Shown here piece after piece: positions 18,801-26,559 of a DNA stretch of 36,990 nt. Source of the DNA: an uncultured Rhodanobacter sp. (lineage in GTDB: Bacteria > Pseudomonadota > Gammaproteobacteria > Xanthomonadales > Rhodanobacteraceae); assembly GCA_903827735.1 (NCBI GenBank), contig CAIKJM010000179.1, positions 1 to 36,990 on the forward strand, given 5' to 3'. A program made the position numbers and the translations under genes. Below the pieces are notes generated by a model. The model did not search any database, was not told the DNA's origin, and worked only from the letters and a program-made list of their open reading frames with translations. The first letter of the stretch is position 1. The number at the start of each line of letters is the position of its first letter.

Positions 18801-20217
18801 GCTTGATCGTATTCGCCAGGCCGGCGCCGCTGGGGATGCGTTCGTCGTGGACCACGCATACGCCACCATTGAGCAGCGCGCTCCAGACCTCAAAGGTCGA
18901 TGCATCGAAACCCAAGGGCGCAGCGTGCAGCACCCTTGTCTGCTGACCCAGGCGGACGTAGTCGACGTCGCGGACAAGCCGAATGATCGAACGATGCGTA
19001 ATTTCGACCGCCTTGGGCGTGCCGGTCGAGCCGGAGGTATACATCACATAGGCCAGCGACTCGCCGTCAGTCGCCGGCCACGAGCCGACGGATTCGCCGC
19101 AGCTTTCCAACTCATGCAGCGACAGCCGGCGTGCCGACCCGGCTGGGATATCCGCTGCGTTTGCCGGCGCAATCAGCACCACGGCGCCGGCGTCCTGGAG
19201 GGCGAAAGCCAACCGTTCTTCCGGGTACGCCGCATCGAGCGGTAGATACGCCGCACCGGCCTTGAGAATACCCAACAGCGCGACGATGGCATCGGCCGAA
19301 CGCTCGATCAACATGGCCACGGTCGATCCCGTGCCCGCGCCCGCAGCTCGAAGACCGGCAGCAACGCGATCGGCCCGCGCATCGAGCTGCGCGTAGGTCA
19401 GTTGCCCCTGCGCCCAGGCGATGGCCACCTCATTCGGATACTGCCGCGCCGCGTCGGCAAACAAGCCGTGCACGCTATCGCGCGGGTGTCGTGCGATCGC
19501 CGTCGCGTTCCACTCGATGAGCATGCGCCGGCGCTGGTCCGGGGCAATGATCGCCACGTCTTCGAGGAGTTCGACACTGGCCAGACCGCGCAGCACCTGT
19601 GTCAGCGCCTCGGCCAGCAATGCGGCCGTCGTGCCGTCGACGAGCGATTCGGCAAAAGCCACCCGCAGTTGCGACTGCAGATCATGTTCGATGGTCCAAC
19701 GCAACGAGGGTTCGAACGCGACGCCGGCAGGGTCGAAGGGTTCCCACACGCCGATGACGCTGGGCAGCCTGTCGATAGCGTCGATTGCCTCAGGCGATAA
19801 CTCGGATGATCTGCGTCCGGTGAGCCATGCGTCGACTGAACCGCTGGTCGGGACGATGAAAACCTCCACGCCTGCGGAGAGCTCAGGGGCGAGAATCGCG
19901 ACATGCGAGTGACCGGTCAGGCGCGATTCCAGCAGAGCAAGCGCCGCGCGCAACACCGAACGTTCGCACACGTTCAGCCTGGCGGCTCGCGCCGCCAGCG
20001 TCGGCCAAATCGACGCTTCCAGCGCGCAGCAGTAGTCGTCAGCACGTGCCTCGGCCGAGTCACCGCCCCCCCGCTTCAACACGTCGAGCAGGCGCATATT
20101 CATGACCGCGGAATCTGGCCGGGGGCTGGCGACGGCGCTCATGCTTAGCTGTTGCCGCCCGTTGGCGCGGAGCGCTGCCGTGGTAGCAGTCGACTGCCGC
20201 ACTTTCCCCTCCAGCAC
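12859..20217 (-). CDS. Hybrid NRPS-PKS: partial C-like N-terminus, A, T, KS, AT, ACP, class III PLP aminotransferase
   Basis: A: YVMYTSGSTGTPKAVEITH, INGYGPTECTTF. T: ELGGSSLLAMT. KS: NTACSTSL, EAHGTGTPIGDPIE, NIGHVV. AT: GQGAQYVGMG, GHSVGEF, HAFHS. ACP: LGLDSLMLTQ. Aminotransferase: FDEIVTGFRAHPGG, TYGKVVGGGYPIG. ATGA overlap with the next NRPS. Confidence 0.96.
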   Translation of the reverse strand: MLEGKVRQSTATTAALRANGRQQLSMSAVASPRPDSAVMNMRLLDVLKRGGGDSAEARADDYCCALEASIWPTLAARAARLNVCERSVLRAALALLESRLTGHSHVAILAPELSAGVEVFIVPTSGSVDAWLTGRRSSELSPEAIDAIDRLPSVIGVWEPFDPAGVAFEPSLRWTIEHDLQSQLRVAFAESLVDGTTAALLAEALTQVLRGLASVELLEDVAIIAPDQRRRMLIEWNATAIARHPRDSVHGLFADAARQYPNEVAIAWAQGQLTYAQLDARADRVAAGLRAAGAGTGSTVAMLIERSADAIVALLGILKAGAAYLPLDAAYPEERLAFALQDAGAVVLIAPANAADIPAGSARRLSLHELESCGESVGSWPATDGESLAYVMYTSGSTGTPKAVEITHRSIIRLVRDVDYVRLGQQTRVLHAAPLGFDASTFEVWSALLNGGVCVVHDERIPSGAGLANTIKRHDVHIAWLTAALFNAVVDGDARDLHGLRQLLIGGEVLSVPHVRKAYAALPDITIINGYGPTECTTFATTYAIPRDLGAGVRSIPIGRPIADTTVYVVNARGEAVPVGVIGELFVGGMGVARGYLARPELSAERFVGGLAVAPGERLYRTGDQVRWLPEGVLEFVGRADGQVKIGGYRIEVGEIEVALQDVVGVRACAVLARDDRAGQKYLVAYYVVGDESDEQNKKTDAPAISPSYLRRCLAQRLPAFMLPTVFLKLDALPVTVNGKLDRQALPAPDQRRPELAVSYVPPVGELEQNICDLFAELLALDEVGRDDSFFELGGSSLLAMTAVARMRHGFPSAPSIVSFFSAPTAASLAAIIDGGTSRHSVESRMAYRRAGRDEPIAIIAMAGRFPGARDVDAFWQNLCAGEESITFFDADRLDHGIPTTLRDAPNYVAARGVIDGVEDFDAAFFGIPPREAELMDPQQRIFLELCWECLERGGHVPDSHAGPVGVFGGMHNATYFQQHLLTRPDLIEKLGAFQVMLANEKDFFATRVAHRLNLTGPAISLNTACSTSLVAICQAVDALRAGRCEMALAGGVSINCPPRSGYLAQEGTMLSPDGHTRSFDADAGGTVFSDGAGVVLLKRLSDAMADGNPVVALIRGGAVNNDGAEKASFMAPSSAGQAAVVAMAHVDARVDARSISYLEAHGTGTPIGDPIELEGLTRAFRRSTQDNAFCRLGSVKSNIGHVVTAAGVAGVIKTAFALSAKKIPATLHFRAPNPSIDFQHSPFIVNHRLTEWLPTDEPRRAGVSSFGVGGTNAHLVMEEAPTIQSEDAIKGPQLLLLSARTAPALAVAVSNLSGYLSQHPDIRLADVAWTLAIGRKAFAHRVAVVADDTAAAITRLTSPETASSVAHSHPAHPGDVVFMFPGQGAQYVGMGRELYAGEPVFRDAFDACADGLREALGFDLREYVFAEDVQTLLPTAVMQPATFAIEYALATLWMSLGVTPVAMIGHSVGEFVAATLAGVFELRDALQLVAKRGALMQAQPAGSMLSVRLSLAALEACLPTDLSLAAENAPGACVVAGPPESIAKFRQQLDADGIACRPLNTSHAFHSAMMDPVLAPFRDEIEKVVRRPPQIALVSTATGDWLSADEAMSGAYWTEHLRRPVRFSTALGRLLDAPSRVLLEIGPRATLTSLARQHLGIQRQGLTPLSSLADTSANEVAAFRLAVGQLWCRGVDVDIKRFDRRQRRQRVLLPTYPFERQRYWVDVAIPTADASPSAPATLASPIALEVSAMPTANSSAADRRPRLLAELKTAFEDVAGIDMTDADATTHFIELGLDSLMLTQMAMHLSKVFPLKITFRQLMADYSSLDQLAGLLDAQLPTEAVTPAPTIAPATQLPMPGPSPSGASGSYLQQVIERQMQLMAQQLALLSGSGVAVDFVPATSQPAREPLMEMVVDPSSSAPIAALPSAVDEEAALAHTRYDIRKAFGAIARIDSGRFELIERQQAKLDRFIERYVARTLKSKQYTEAHRSHMADPRVVNGFRPMTKELIYPIVIERSKGSRLWDLDGNEYIDALNGFGMSLFGWQPDFVLDAVRRQLDLGYEIGPQHPLSGEVAKLVCELTGHERAALCNTGSEAVLGALRIARTVTGRQTIALFTGSYHGIIDEVIVRGTKKRRAVPAAPGILRNTAEHVMVLDYGTPESLQILREHAHELAAVLIEPVQSRRADFRPVEFLREVRDITTASGTLCIFDEIVTGFRAHPGGTQAMFGIKADIATYGKVVGGGYPIGVIAGKREYMDALDGGAWQFGDDSIPIVGVTYFAGTFVRHPLALAAAKAVLEHMKTEGPALQERLNARVAMLADELNAFCRDVGAPIAINQFASVWKTQFLEDHPLQDLLFAMMRSRGIHILDNFPCFFTTAHSEADFAAIAAAYKDSVLELQEYDFLPRGVATPRTVMDASQPPVPGARLGREPDGRPCWFVPNPEQPGKFLKVGA

Positions 20218-20347
20218 GGCGCGGGCACGACGCTGCCACGCGGCAATCCAAGCATCTGCTTGAAGGAGCCGGCACTCGACGCGTCACCATGGATCATCCT
20301 GTCCACCCTCTCCGCCCCCTGATCCTCGCGGATACCACGATTTTCAA

Positions 20348-21256
20348 CTAAAACCCCTGCTGCTTTAGTGCGGCTGCAAGCGAGTGCTGGTCCTTGGGTT
20401 GCCCGAGAACCGACGCCTTCGTACGACCGGACTGAAAAGCGAACAGCCAAAGGATCGCACCCTGCACGGGCGATGCGGTCCAGCGCACGTTATACGTCCC
20501 GGCCGCGGTGACCCGTTTGACCGCTACCGCGCACTGCACGCCGCTTTGCGGCGGCAGATCGAGGTATTGCTCGATCAGCTTGAAGCCGTCACCAGGCACC
20601 GCAGTCATGCTCAGCGCGCGCGAGTCACCCCACCATACCGCCAGCAAAGTCGCCGGTCCTGTGGTGGTCACGCTATCGCTGGTCACGACGACCGCGCCGC
20701 CGCCCTTGGTGCCCCAAAGATGTGCCAGCTTGTCGCCGGTCCGACTGACGATGCCGGGTTCCACATAGCTTTGCGCCACCGCTTGGAGCGCCCCGGCATG
20801 CGCAATTTCGATGAAAGGCGCCGTAATTTCGCCTTTCGGCGTCGCCGCTTTGATGAAACTCACGGTATGACCCGGACCACCGTTAGCGTCCAGCGCGACG
20901 TATGCCCTGGCGTTGAACCTCCCCTCAAAGCCGCTGTAGACGACCGGCGGGCCGAGCGCCTGCCACCGGTTGGCGTAGCTGTCGGTCGGCGGCGCCGAGT
21001 TATTGGTATATCCCCCCACCAGAACCACCAGCGAGCTGCCGCTTGCCTGCGTAACGAGCGGCGCGGTCGTCGCCTTGGCGGTACCCAAACCATCGGCCTG
21101 TGCGAGCAACGTGTGCTGGCCAAGCGCAGGCGGCGCAACTACCGGCGAGGTCGCTCCAGCACGGGCAGCAGTGGTCGCTAGCGTGAACAGCATGATGCAC
21201 GCGGCATGGCTGGCCCGATGGCGAACATCAGCGGAATGCCTGCGCCGCTCATGCAT
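20348..21256 (-). CDS. secreted hypothetical protein
   Basis: 302 aa; N-terminal signal-like segment ACIMLFTLATTAARAGA; repetitive beta-type composition; no family recognised. Confidence 0.65.
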   Translation of the reverse strand: MHERRRHSADVRHRASHAACIMLFTLATTAARAGATSPVVAPPALGQHTLLAQADGLGTAKATTAPLVTQASGSSLVVLVGGYTNNSAPPTDSYANRWQALGPPVVYSGFEGRFNARAYVALDANGGPGHTVSFIKAATPKGEITAPFIEIAHAGALQAVAQSYVEPGIVSRTGDKLAHLWGTKGGGAVVVTSDSVTTTGPATLLAVWWGDSRALSMTAVPGDGFKLIEQYLDLPPQSGVQCAVAVKRVTAAGTYNVRWTASPVQGAILWLFAFQSGRTKASVLGQPKDQHSLAAALKQQGF

Positions 21257-21324
21257 AGATGCCCTCGTTAGTTCTTGACTCTGACGAGGTTCTCAAGCGG
21301 TTGCTCCCGAACCCCGGAGGGTTG

Positions 21325-21354
21325 ATAGTAAATCGTGATATTGACCGCAGACAA
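21325..21354 (-). promoter_or_regulatory. candidate sigma70-type promoter in the divergent region
   Basis: On the minus strand: TTGTCT (21354-21349), 18-nt spacer, TACTAT (21330-21325); ~70 bp upstream of the start at 21256. Pattern match only. Confidence 0.3.
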
Positions 21355-21492
21355 TAGCACTTGAAGTGTGTTATGTGCGCTAGACTTGCGAATGGGGACA
21401 CGACTTGTTGATAGCGGTATTCCACCCCGGTCCAACTCCCTCAGGGGATTGCGGCCGGGCCGGAACTGTTTTCACTGCCGAAGAGTGGGTTC

Positions 21493-22389
21493 ATGAGCTT
21501 GCGTGGCATTCTTATTGAGACCGTCAAGCTACCGCCCTTGCGCTGGCTCGCTCGCCGCGTTTATGACCGTTTTTACCTGCGCCAGCGCCACGGCAACCAC
21601 TATCGCGGCATCTATGCCAGCTATGCCGAGGCATTGCGGCACACTCCCACCACTCTCGCCATCGGTTTCGACAACGAAGCCGCCGCGGCCCAGTACCGGC
21701 ATCGCATCCACGAGTTGACGGTCAGCGAGTACCCCGTCGTGCTTTGGCTGGCGAGATTGATCGACCAGGGCCAACGGCTTTTTTTCGATCTTGGTGGTCA
21801 CTTCGGCCTCTTCTACTACGCCTTGCAGCGTTATCACTCGCTCCCTGCGGACTTGTGCTGGACCGTCTGCGATCTGCCTGTGGTGATTCGCTCTGGCCAG
21901 GCATGGGCCGACGAGCACGACTCTTCGCGCCGCCTGCGTTTTACGAGCACGCCACAGAATGTCGACGGAAACGATGTACTGCTGATCCTTGGCACGCTGC
22001 AGTACCTAGATTACTCGCTGGACGATCTACTGGAAAAACTGGAAAAGCGACCGAACTACATCATTGTCAATCTGACTCCCATGCATCCCACGATGGATTT
22101 CTTTACCGTGCAAAACATGGGCTTTTCATTCGCGCCCTACCATGTTCTTTCGTTGCCCGACTTTCTGTCGATGACGCAGGCATTGGGTTACGCCGCTGTC
22201 GACCAGTGGCAGAGCTTTGAACGCGACTGTCACATACCTTTTTCGCCCAGCCACGACGTGGCGTACTACTCAGGCTTTGTGCTCCAGCACACCAGCGTTG
22301 CGCTAGCTCACGAAATGGGAGAGAGGACGCGAGCCGACCTGACGAAATCCGCTGAGACGATCCAACTCGCGGAGCCATCGGCATGCTGA
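21493..22389 (+). CDS. putative methyltransferase, TIGR04325 / LIC12133-like family
   Basis: 298 aa; LFFDLGGHFGLFYYAL, WTVCDLPVVIRSG, DVLLILGTLQYLDYSLDDLLEKL, YIIVNLTPMHP. Confidence 0.72.
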   Translation: MSLRGILIETVKLPPLRWLARRVYDRFYLRQRHGNHYRGIYASYAEALRHTPTTLAIGFDNEAAAAQYRHRIHELTVSEYPVVLWLARLIDQGQRLFFDLGGHFGLFYYALQRYHSLPADLCWTVCDLPVVIRSGQAWADEHDSSRRLRFTSTPQNVDGNDVLLILGTLQYLDYSLDDLLEKLEKRPNYIIVNLTPMHPTMDFFTVQNMGFSFAPYHVLSLPDFLSMTQALGYAAVDQWQSFERDCHIPFSPSHDVAYYSGFVLQHTSVALAHEMGERTRADLTKSAETIQLAEPSAC

Positions 22390-22500
22390 TATCGGCGCCA
22401 ATCCACAGACCGCTGCTGGAATCGCCAAGCGAGCGACCCGTTTGCATTTCGTCCTCTGCAGTCACGGAGTAACGCAGCTATTTCTTCCATACTGACTCCT

Positions 22501-23490
22501 TTGCCGGTTATCCACCGACGCGTGGCGGTCGCACGACGCAAGGCGTCGGAGCTTTCCTATGAAACGTTCCTGCGCGAATACGTCGAAGCCAACGTGCCGG
22601 TGGTCGTCGAAGGAGCCGGAGCAATGTTTCCGGCGACGCAGCAGTGGACGCCGGAGTTCTTCAAGAGCCGCTTCGGTTCGAAACAAGTAAACATCAGCTA
22701 CGGTGAAAAAATGACGTTTTCGGCGTTTATCGACGCCGTCATCGCATCACGAGAGGATGCGCCTGGCCCTTATATGTACCGTCTTTTTATCGGCCCGCAT
22801 TTACCGGAGCTGCTGCCGTACCTGGAGCCACAAAACCCGTATTCTTTTCCCCGGCGACTGGCGAGCCCACTGATGCCGTCGCGATGGAAACGCCCTGACG
22901 GGTATCTGAAACTGCTGATCGGTGGCACCGGTGGCCGCTTCCCTGTACTGCATTACGACGGCGAAAACGCGCACGCCGCGATTACTGAAATTTATGGGGA
23001 TAAGGAGTTCATTCTGTATTCGCCGGATGACTCGCCCAACCTGTATCCGAAGCAGGACATGCCGAACCAGTCACGCGTCGGCGATCCACAACACCCGGAC
23101 CTGGAAAGATTCCCGCTTTTCGCTCACGCCACTCAACACCATACGGTGCTACATCCCGGCGATATGGTGTTCGTACCCGCACGCTGGTGGCATGCGGCAC
23201 GCGTGCTTTCACCGTCGGTTTCGATTTGTCAGAACATGTACGACGCATCTAACTGGCGCGGCTTTGTCGATGAAATCTGCCGCGACACCGAAGGCTTAGG
23301 CGGCCTTAAGCGCTTCGCCAAAAAAACGTATATGTCCGGACTGGGCGCCTTACTGTCCGCACTCGAGCGCGCGCCTGGACGTGGGCGAGAGCGCCCCGTC
23401 GGCGTGGCCGCTCTGGTGGCACGACTGGCACCGATTCGCAGCACCGACGTGGCTGACTCAAGCAGCTGGTCAATGCGCGACTGGACCTAA
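22501..23490 (+). CDS. cupin-like / JmjC-fold Fe(II)/2-oxoglutarate oxygenase family protein
   Basis: FPVLHYDGENAHAAITEIYGDKEFILYSPDD ... HPGDMVFVPARWWHAARVL (HxD...H arrangement). TTG start in the track; true start uncertain. Confidence 0.72.
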   Translation: MPVIHRRVAVARRKASELSYETFLREYVEANVPVVVEGAGAMFPATQQWTPEFFKSRFGSKQVNISYGEKMTFSAFIDAVIASREDAPGPYMYRLFIGPHLPELLPYLEPQNPYSFPRRLASPLMPSRWKRPDGYLKLLIGGTGGRFPVLHYDGENAHAAITEIYGDKEFILYSPDDSPNLYPKQDMPNQSRVGDPQHPDLERFPLFAHATQHHTVLHPGDMVFVPARWWHAARVLSPSVSICQNMYDASNWRGFVDEICRDTEGLGGLKRFAKKTYMSGLGALLSALERAPGRGRERPVGVAALVARLAPIRSTDVADSSSWSMRDWT

Positions 23491-23582
23491 CTTGGGTCGG
23501 GCGATCGACCGGATCCAAGTCACGCCGCCCGATCCTGTCGGGCATCGGAACCGGCTTCGTTGCGCATGCATAAAGGAAACAC

Positions 23583-24251
23583 GTGGCGCGTGAAACGAAC
23601 TTTGTTGAACTTTATCGGATGCTCGCCCTTGAGCCAGGCTGCGATATGGCGGCATTCAAGCAGGCTTATCGCCGCCGCGTCGCCGCGTTGCATCCCGATC
23701 GCCATGACGCGTCTTCTCCAGGTACGGAATCGGCAGAACAGCTTCAGCAACTCACCGCACTGTATTCGGCCGCCGTCGCGTTCGAACGTCGACATGGCCG
23801 GCTTCCCGGCGCCGCGTCGACGCGACCCGCAGAGCCCGCTGCCTCGCGTCGACCACGGACCCATGCGTCACATAAGAAAGTGCGAAAGACCTCATCGCGA
23901 TGGCTACTGATGGCGCTGGCCATCGCTCTGGCCGTGGCCTGGCTGGCCTGGAACCCCGCCTGGTTCGCGGACGATGCCGAACCGGATTCCTCCACGAGCA
24001 GCGTAGTCTCGCCGGCGCAGTACGGTGAATTCAAACCGCCGATACACGCCTTGCGCGACACGCTGCAGATCGGCATGACAACCGACGCGGTACGCCATAT
24101 CGAAGGGCAGCCACTGCTGCTCGGCGATAGCCGGTGGGACTACGGCCCGTCCTGGATCCGTTTCGAAAAAGGCAGGGTTGTCGACTGGTACAGCTCACCG
24201 ATGCGGCCGCTGAATATTGATTCCTCGAATCCGCCGTCCACAGTCCACTGA
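23583..24251 (+). CDS. J-domain membrane protein with extra-cytoplasmic-like C-terminal domain
   Basis: FVELYRMLALEPGCDMAAFKQAYRRRVAALHPDRHD (HPD motif), TM WLLMALAIALAVAWLAW, then a ~90-aa domain. GTG start. Confidence 0.75.
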   Translation: MARETNFVELYRMLALEPGCDMAAFKQAYRRRVAALHPDRHDASSPGTESAEQLQQLTALYSAAVAFERRHGRLPGAASTRPAEPAASRRPRTHASHKKVRKTSSRWLLMALAIALAVAWLAWNPAWFADDAEPDSSTSSVVSPAQYGEFKPPIHALRDTLQIGMTTDAVRHIEGQPLLLGDSRWDYGPSWIRFEKGRVVDWYSSPMRPLNIDSSNPPSTVH

Positions 24252-24275
24252 CCGCATCACCGGGAGCTGAAAGAC

Positions 24276-26285
24276 ATGTGTGGAATCGCGGGATTTTTCG
24301 CTGTCACATCGCCGCCACCGGGCGATCCGCGCGCGACGCTGCAGCGGATGATCGGCACCCTGCACCACCGTGGTCCGGACGGCTACGGCTTCCACCTGGC
24401 GCCGCAGATCGGACTGGCACACGCGCGACTGTCGATCATCGACCTAGTCAGCGGCGATCAGCCAATCCATAACGAACGCCGTACCGTATGGACGGTGTTC
24501 AACGGCGAAATCTTCAATTATCGCGAGCTGCGCGTCGCGCTGGAAAAACGCGGGTATCGGTTCTACACCCAGTCCGATACGGAAGTGATCGTGCACCTGT
24601 ACGACGAATACGGCGACGATTTCGTCGATCATCTCAACGGTCAATTTGCCATAGCGCTGTGGGACGCATCACGCCGGCGCCTGCTGCTGGCACGCGACCG
24701 CGCCGGTATCCGGCCGCTGTTTTACGCGCACGCGGGCGGGCGTCTTTGGTTCGGCTCAGAAATCAAGGCGCTACTGGCGGGGATGCCGCAGGGTGCGCGA
24801 CTGAACGCCCTGGGGCTGATGCAGACTCTGAGTTACTGGGGGCCGGTCGATCCAGAAACGCTGTTCGAAGGCATCAGCAGTCTCCCACCCGGACATGTGC
24901 TGACCATCGAGTCCGGGGCGCAAGAAAAACTCCATCGCTACTGGGACTGGCGCTTTCCATCGAACAGGGAGTCTTCCTCCGCACACCGTCATCGCTGCAT
25001 CGATAGCGCAACGCAAGAGCTGCGAGAACTGCTCGTCGACGCGGTGCGTCTGCAGTTGCGCGCCGATGTTCCGGTGGCTGCATACCTGAGTGGCGGCCTC
25101 GACTCCGCCGGCATCGTGGCGCTGATACGCGCTTATACCGACACGCCTTTGCGGACTTTTTCACTGACCTTCGACGACGCCGAATTCGATGAAAGCACTC
25201 ATCAACAGTCCATGGTGCGCCATCTCAATACCGCGCACACGAGCTTGCGCTGTTCTCGCCGCGATATCGGTAACGCCTTTCCTGACCTGATTCGCCATAC
25301 CGAAGCGCCTGTGCTGCGAACGGCGGCGACCCCTCTGATGCTGTTGTCCAAGCGAGTGCGCGAGGAAGGCTACAAGGTTGTACTCACCGGCGAAGGCGCG
25401 GATGAAGTTTTCGCCGGCTACGACCTTTTCAAGGAAGCCAAGATCCGCCGTTTTTGGGCGCGCCAGCCTGACTCAACGTGGCGGCCGAGAATTCTCGCGC
25501 GGCTTTACGGCTATCTGGATCGCTCTCCGGTGGCCAACCCGGCTCTGGCACAGGCCTTCTTCGGACGCGGCAGGGAATATATTGATCGACCGGTTTTCGC
25601 CCACGCACCGCGCTGGACCACCTCTCAGAAGGCGCTGGCCTTTTTGTCTCCCGAGCTTCGCGCCAGCGTGGGCCCGTGGGACGCGATGGGCTGGTATGAG
25701 CGAACCCTGCCGGCGGACATCATGTCGTGGAGCCCGTTGTCGCGAGATCAGTATGTCGAGGCTAAATCGCTGCTGGCAGCTTATCTACTACCGGCCCAGG
25801 GCGATCGCGCAGCGATGGCAAATTCCGTCGAGGGCCGCTTTCCCTATCTCGACCATCGGCTGATTGAATTTTCCGCACGGCTGCCGCCAAGCTGGAAAGT
25901 TCGCGGACTGACCGAAAAGTACCTGCTTCGGCGAGCGCTGTCCGGGCTACTACCGGACGCTATCCTCCAACGGCCCAAGCAGCCGTATCGCGCGCCGGAT
26001 AGCCAAAGTTTTTTCTTTGACGGCGAGCCACTCGACTATGTGGCGGACCTCATGAGCGGCGAACGTGTCCGTTCGGCCGGCTATTTCGATCCCGCTATGA
26101 CCGGACGCCTGTTCGACAAGTGTCGTCGCGGAACGGCGATTGGCTTCGCCGACAACCAGGCCTTTGTCGGCATTCTCTCCACCATGCTGCTGGATCATCA
26201 CTTCATGCATCGATCCGTTCCCGAGACAGTCGCTCCGTTCAACCCGCCCACTCCATTCGTTCACCCATTGCGTCAAGGGGCGTAA
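24276..26285 (+). CDS. asnB: asparagine synthase (glutamine-hydrolyzing) family, EPS-cluster type
   Basis: MCGIAGFF (N-terminal nucleophile Cys2), HRGPDGYG, YLSGGLDSAGIVALI (PP-loop), LTGEGADEVFAGYDLF. Confidence 0.93.
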   Translation: MCGIAGFFAVTSPPPGDPRATLQRMIGTLHHRGPDGYGFHLAPQIGLAHARLSIIDLVSGDQPIHNERRTVWTVFNGEIFNYRELRVALEKRGYRFYTQSDTEVIVHLYDEYGDDFVDHLNGQFAIALWDASRRRLLLARDRAGIRPLFYAHAGGRLWFGSEIKALLAGMPQGARLNALGLMQTLSYWGPVDPETLFEGISSLPPGHVLTIESGAQEKLHRYWDWRFPSNRESSSAHRHRCIDSATQELRELLVDAVRLQLRADVPVAAYLSGGLDSAGIVALIRAYTDTPLRTFSLTFDDAEFDESTHQQSMVRHLNTAHTSLRCSRRDIGNAFPDLIRHTEAPVLRTAATPLMLLSKRVREEGYKVVLTGEGADEVFAGYDLFKEAKIRRFWARQPDSTWRPRILARLYGYLDRSPVANPALAQAFFGRGREYIDRPVFAHAPRWTTSQKALAFLSPELRASVGPWDAMGWYERTLPADIMSWSPLSRDQYVEAKSLLAAYLLPAQGDRAAMANSVEGRFPYLDHRLIEFSARLPPSWKVRGLTEKYLLRRALSGLLPDAILQRPKQPYRAPDSQSFFFDGEPLDYVADLMSGERVRSAGYFDPAMTGRLFDKCRRGTAIGFADNQAFVGILSTMLLDHHFMHRSVPETVAPFNPPTPFVHPLRQGA

Positions 26286-26292
26286 AAACATC

Positions 26293-26559
26293 ATGTCCAG
26301 TCAGACCGCTTCCATCGAAGCGAAAATTCGCGGCTATATTCTCGAAAACTTACTCTTCAGTAACGATCCGGCCGAGCTGCCGAACGACGATTCACTGCTG
26401 GAGCGTGGCGTGATCGATTCCACTGGCGTGCTGGAAATCATTCTCTTTCTCGAAGGAGAGTTCGGCATCGAGGTCAAGGCCAGCGAAATGCTGCCGGAGA
26501 ATTTCGATACCGTGGACAACATGGTGCGCTTCGTGGCGCGCCTGCAAGGCAACTCGTGA
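26293..26559 (+). CDS. stand-alone acyl carrier protein
   Basis: 88 aa from ATG 26293; LLERGVIDSTGVLEIILFLEGEFGIEVKASEMLPENFDTVDNM with the DS phosphopantetheine site. Overlaps the downstream gene. Confidence 0.88.
   Translation: MSSQTASIEAKIRGYILENLLFSNDPAELPNDDSLLERGVIDSTGVLEIILFLEGEFGIEVKASEMLPENFDTVDNMVRFVARLQGNS

Noticed and set aside
6419-20217. Siderophore or epimerised-peptide interpretation
   Set aside because: No hydroxylase for hydroxamate, catechol-forming genes, receptor, or epimerisation domain was seen. The Val/Gly/Gly plus aminated polyketide prediction does not suggest metal chelation by known groups.
22383-22472. 29-codon ORF MLISAPIHRPLLESPSERPVCISSSAVTE* overlapping the methyltransferase stop
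   Set aside because: Coupled only at one end, no coding-like features, short enough to be chance. Would need conservation data.
24276-26285. Lasso-peptide cyclase (AsnB-like) as an alternative call
   Set aside because: An intact N-terminal glutaminase Cys (MCGIAGFF) and ~670-aa length fit canonical AsnB; no precursor peptide or B-protein was seen nearby.
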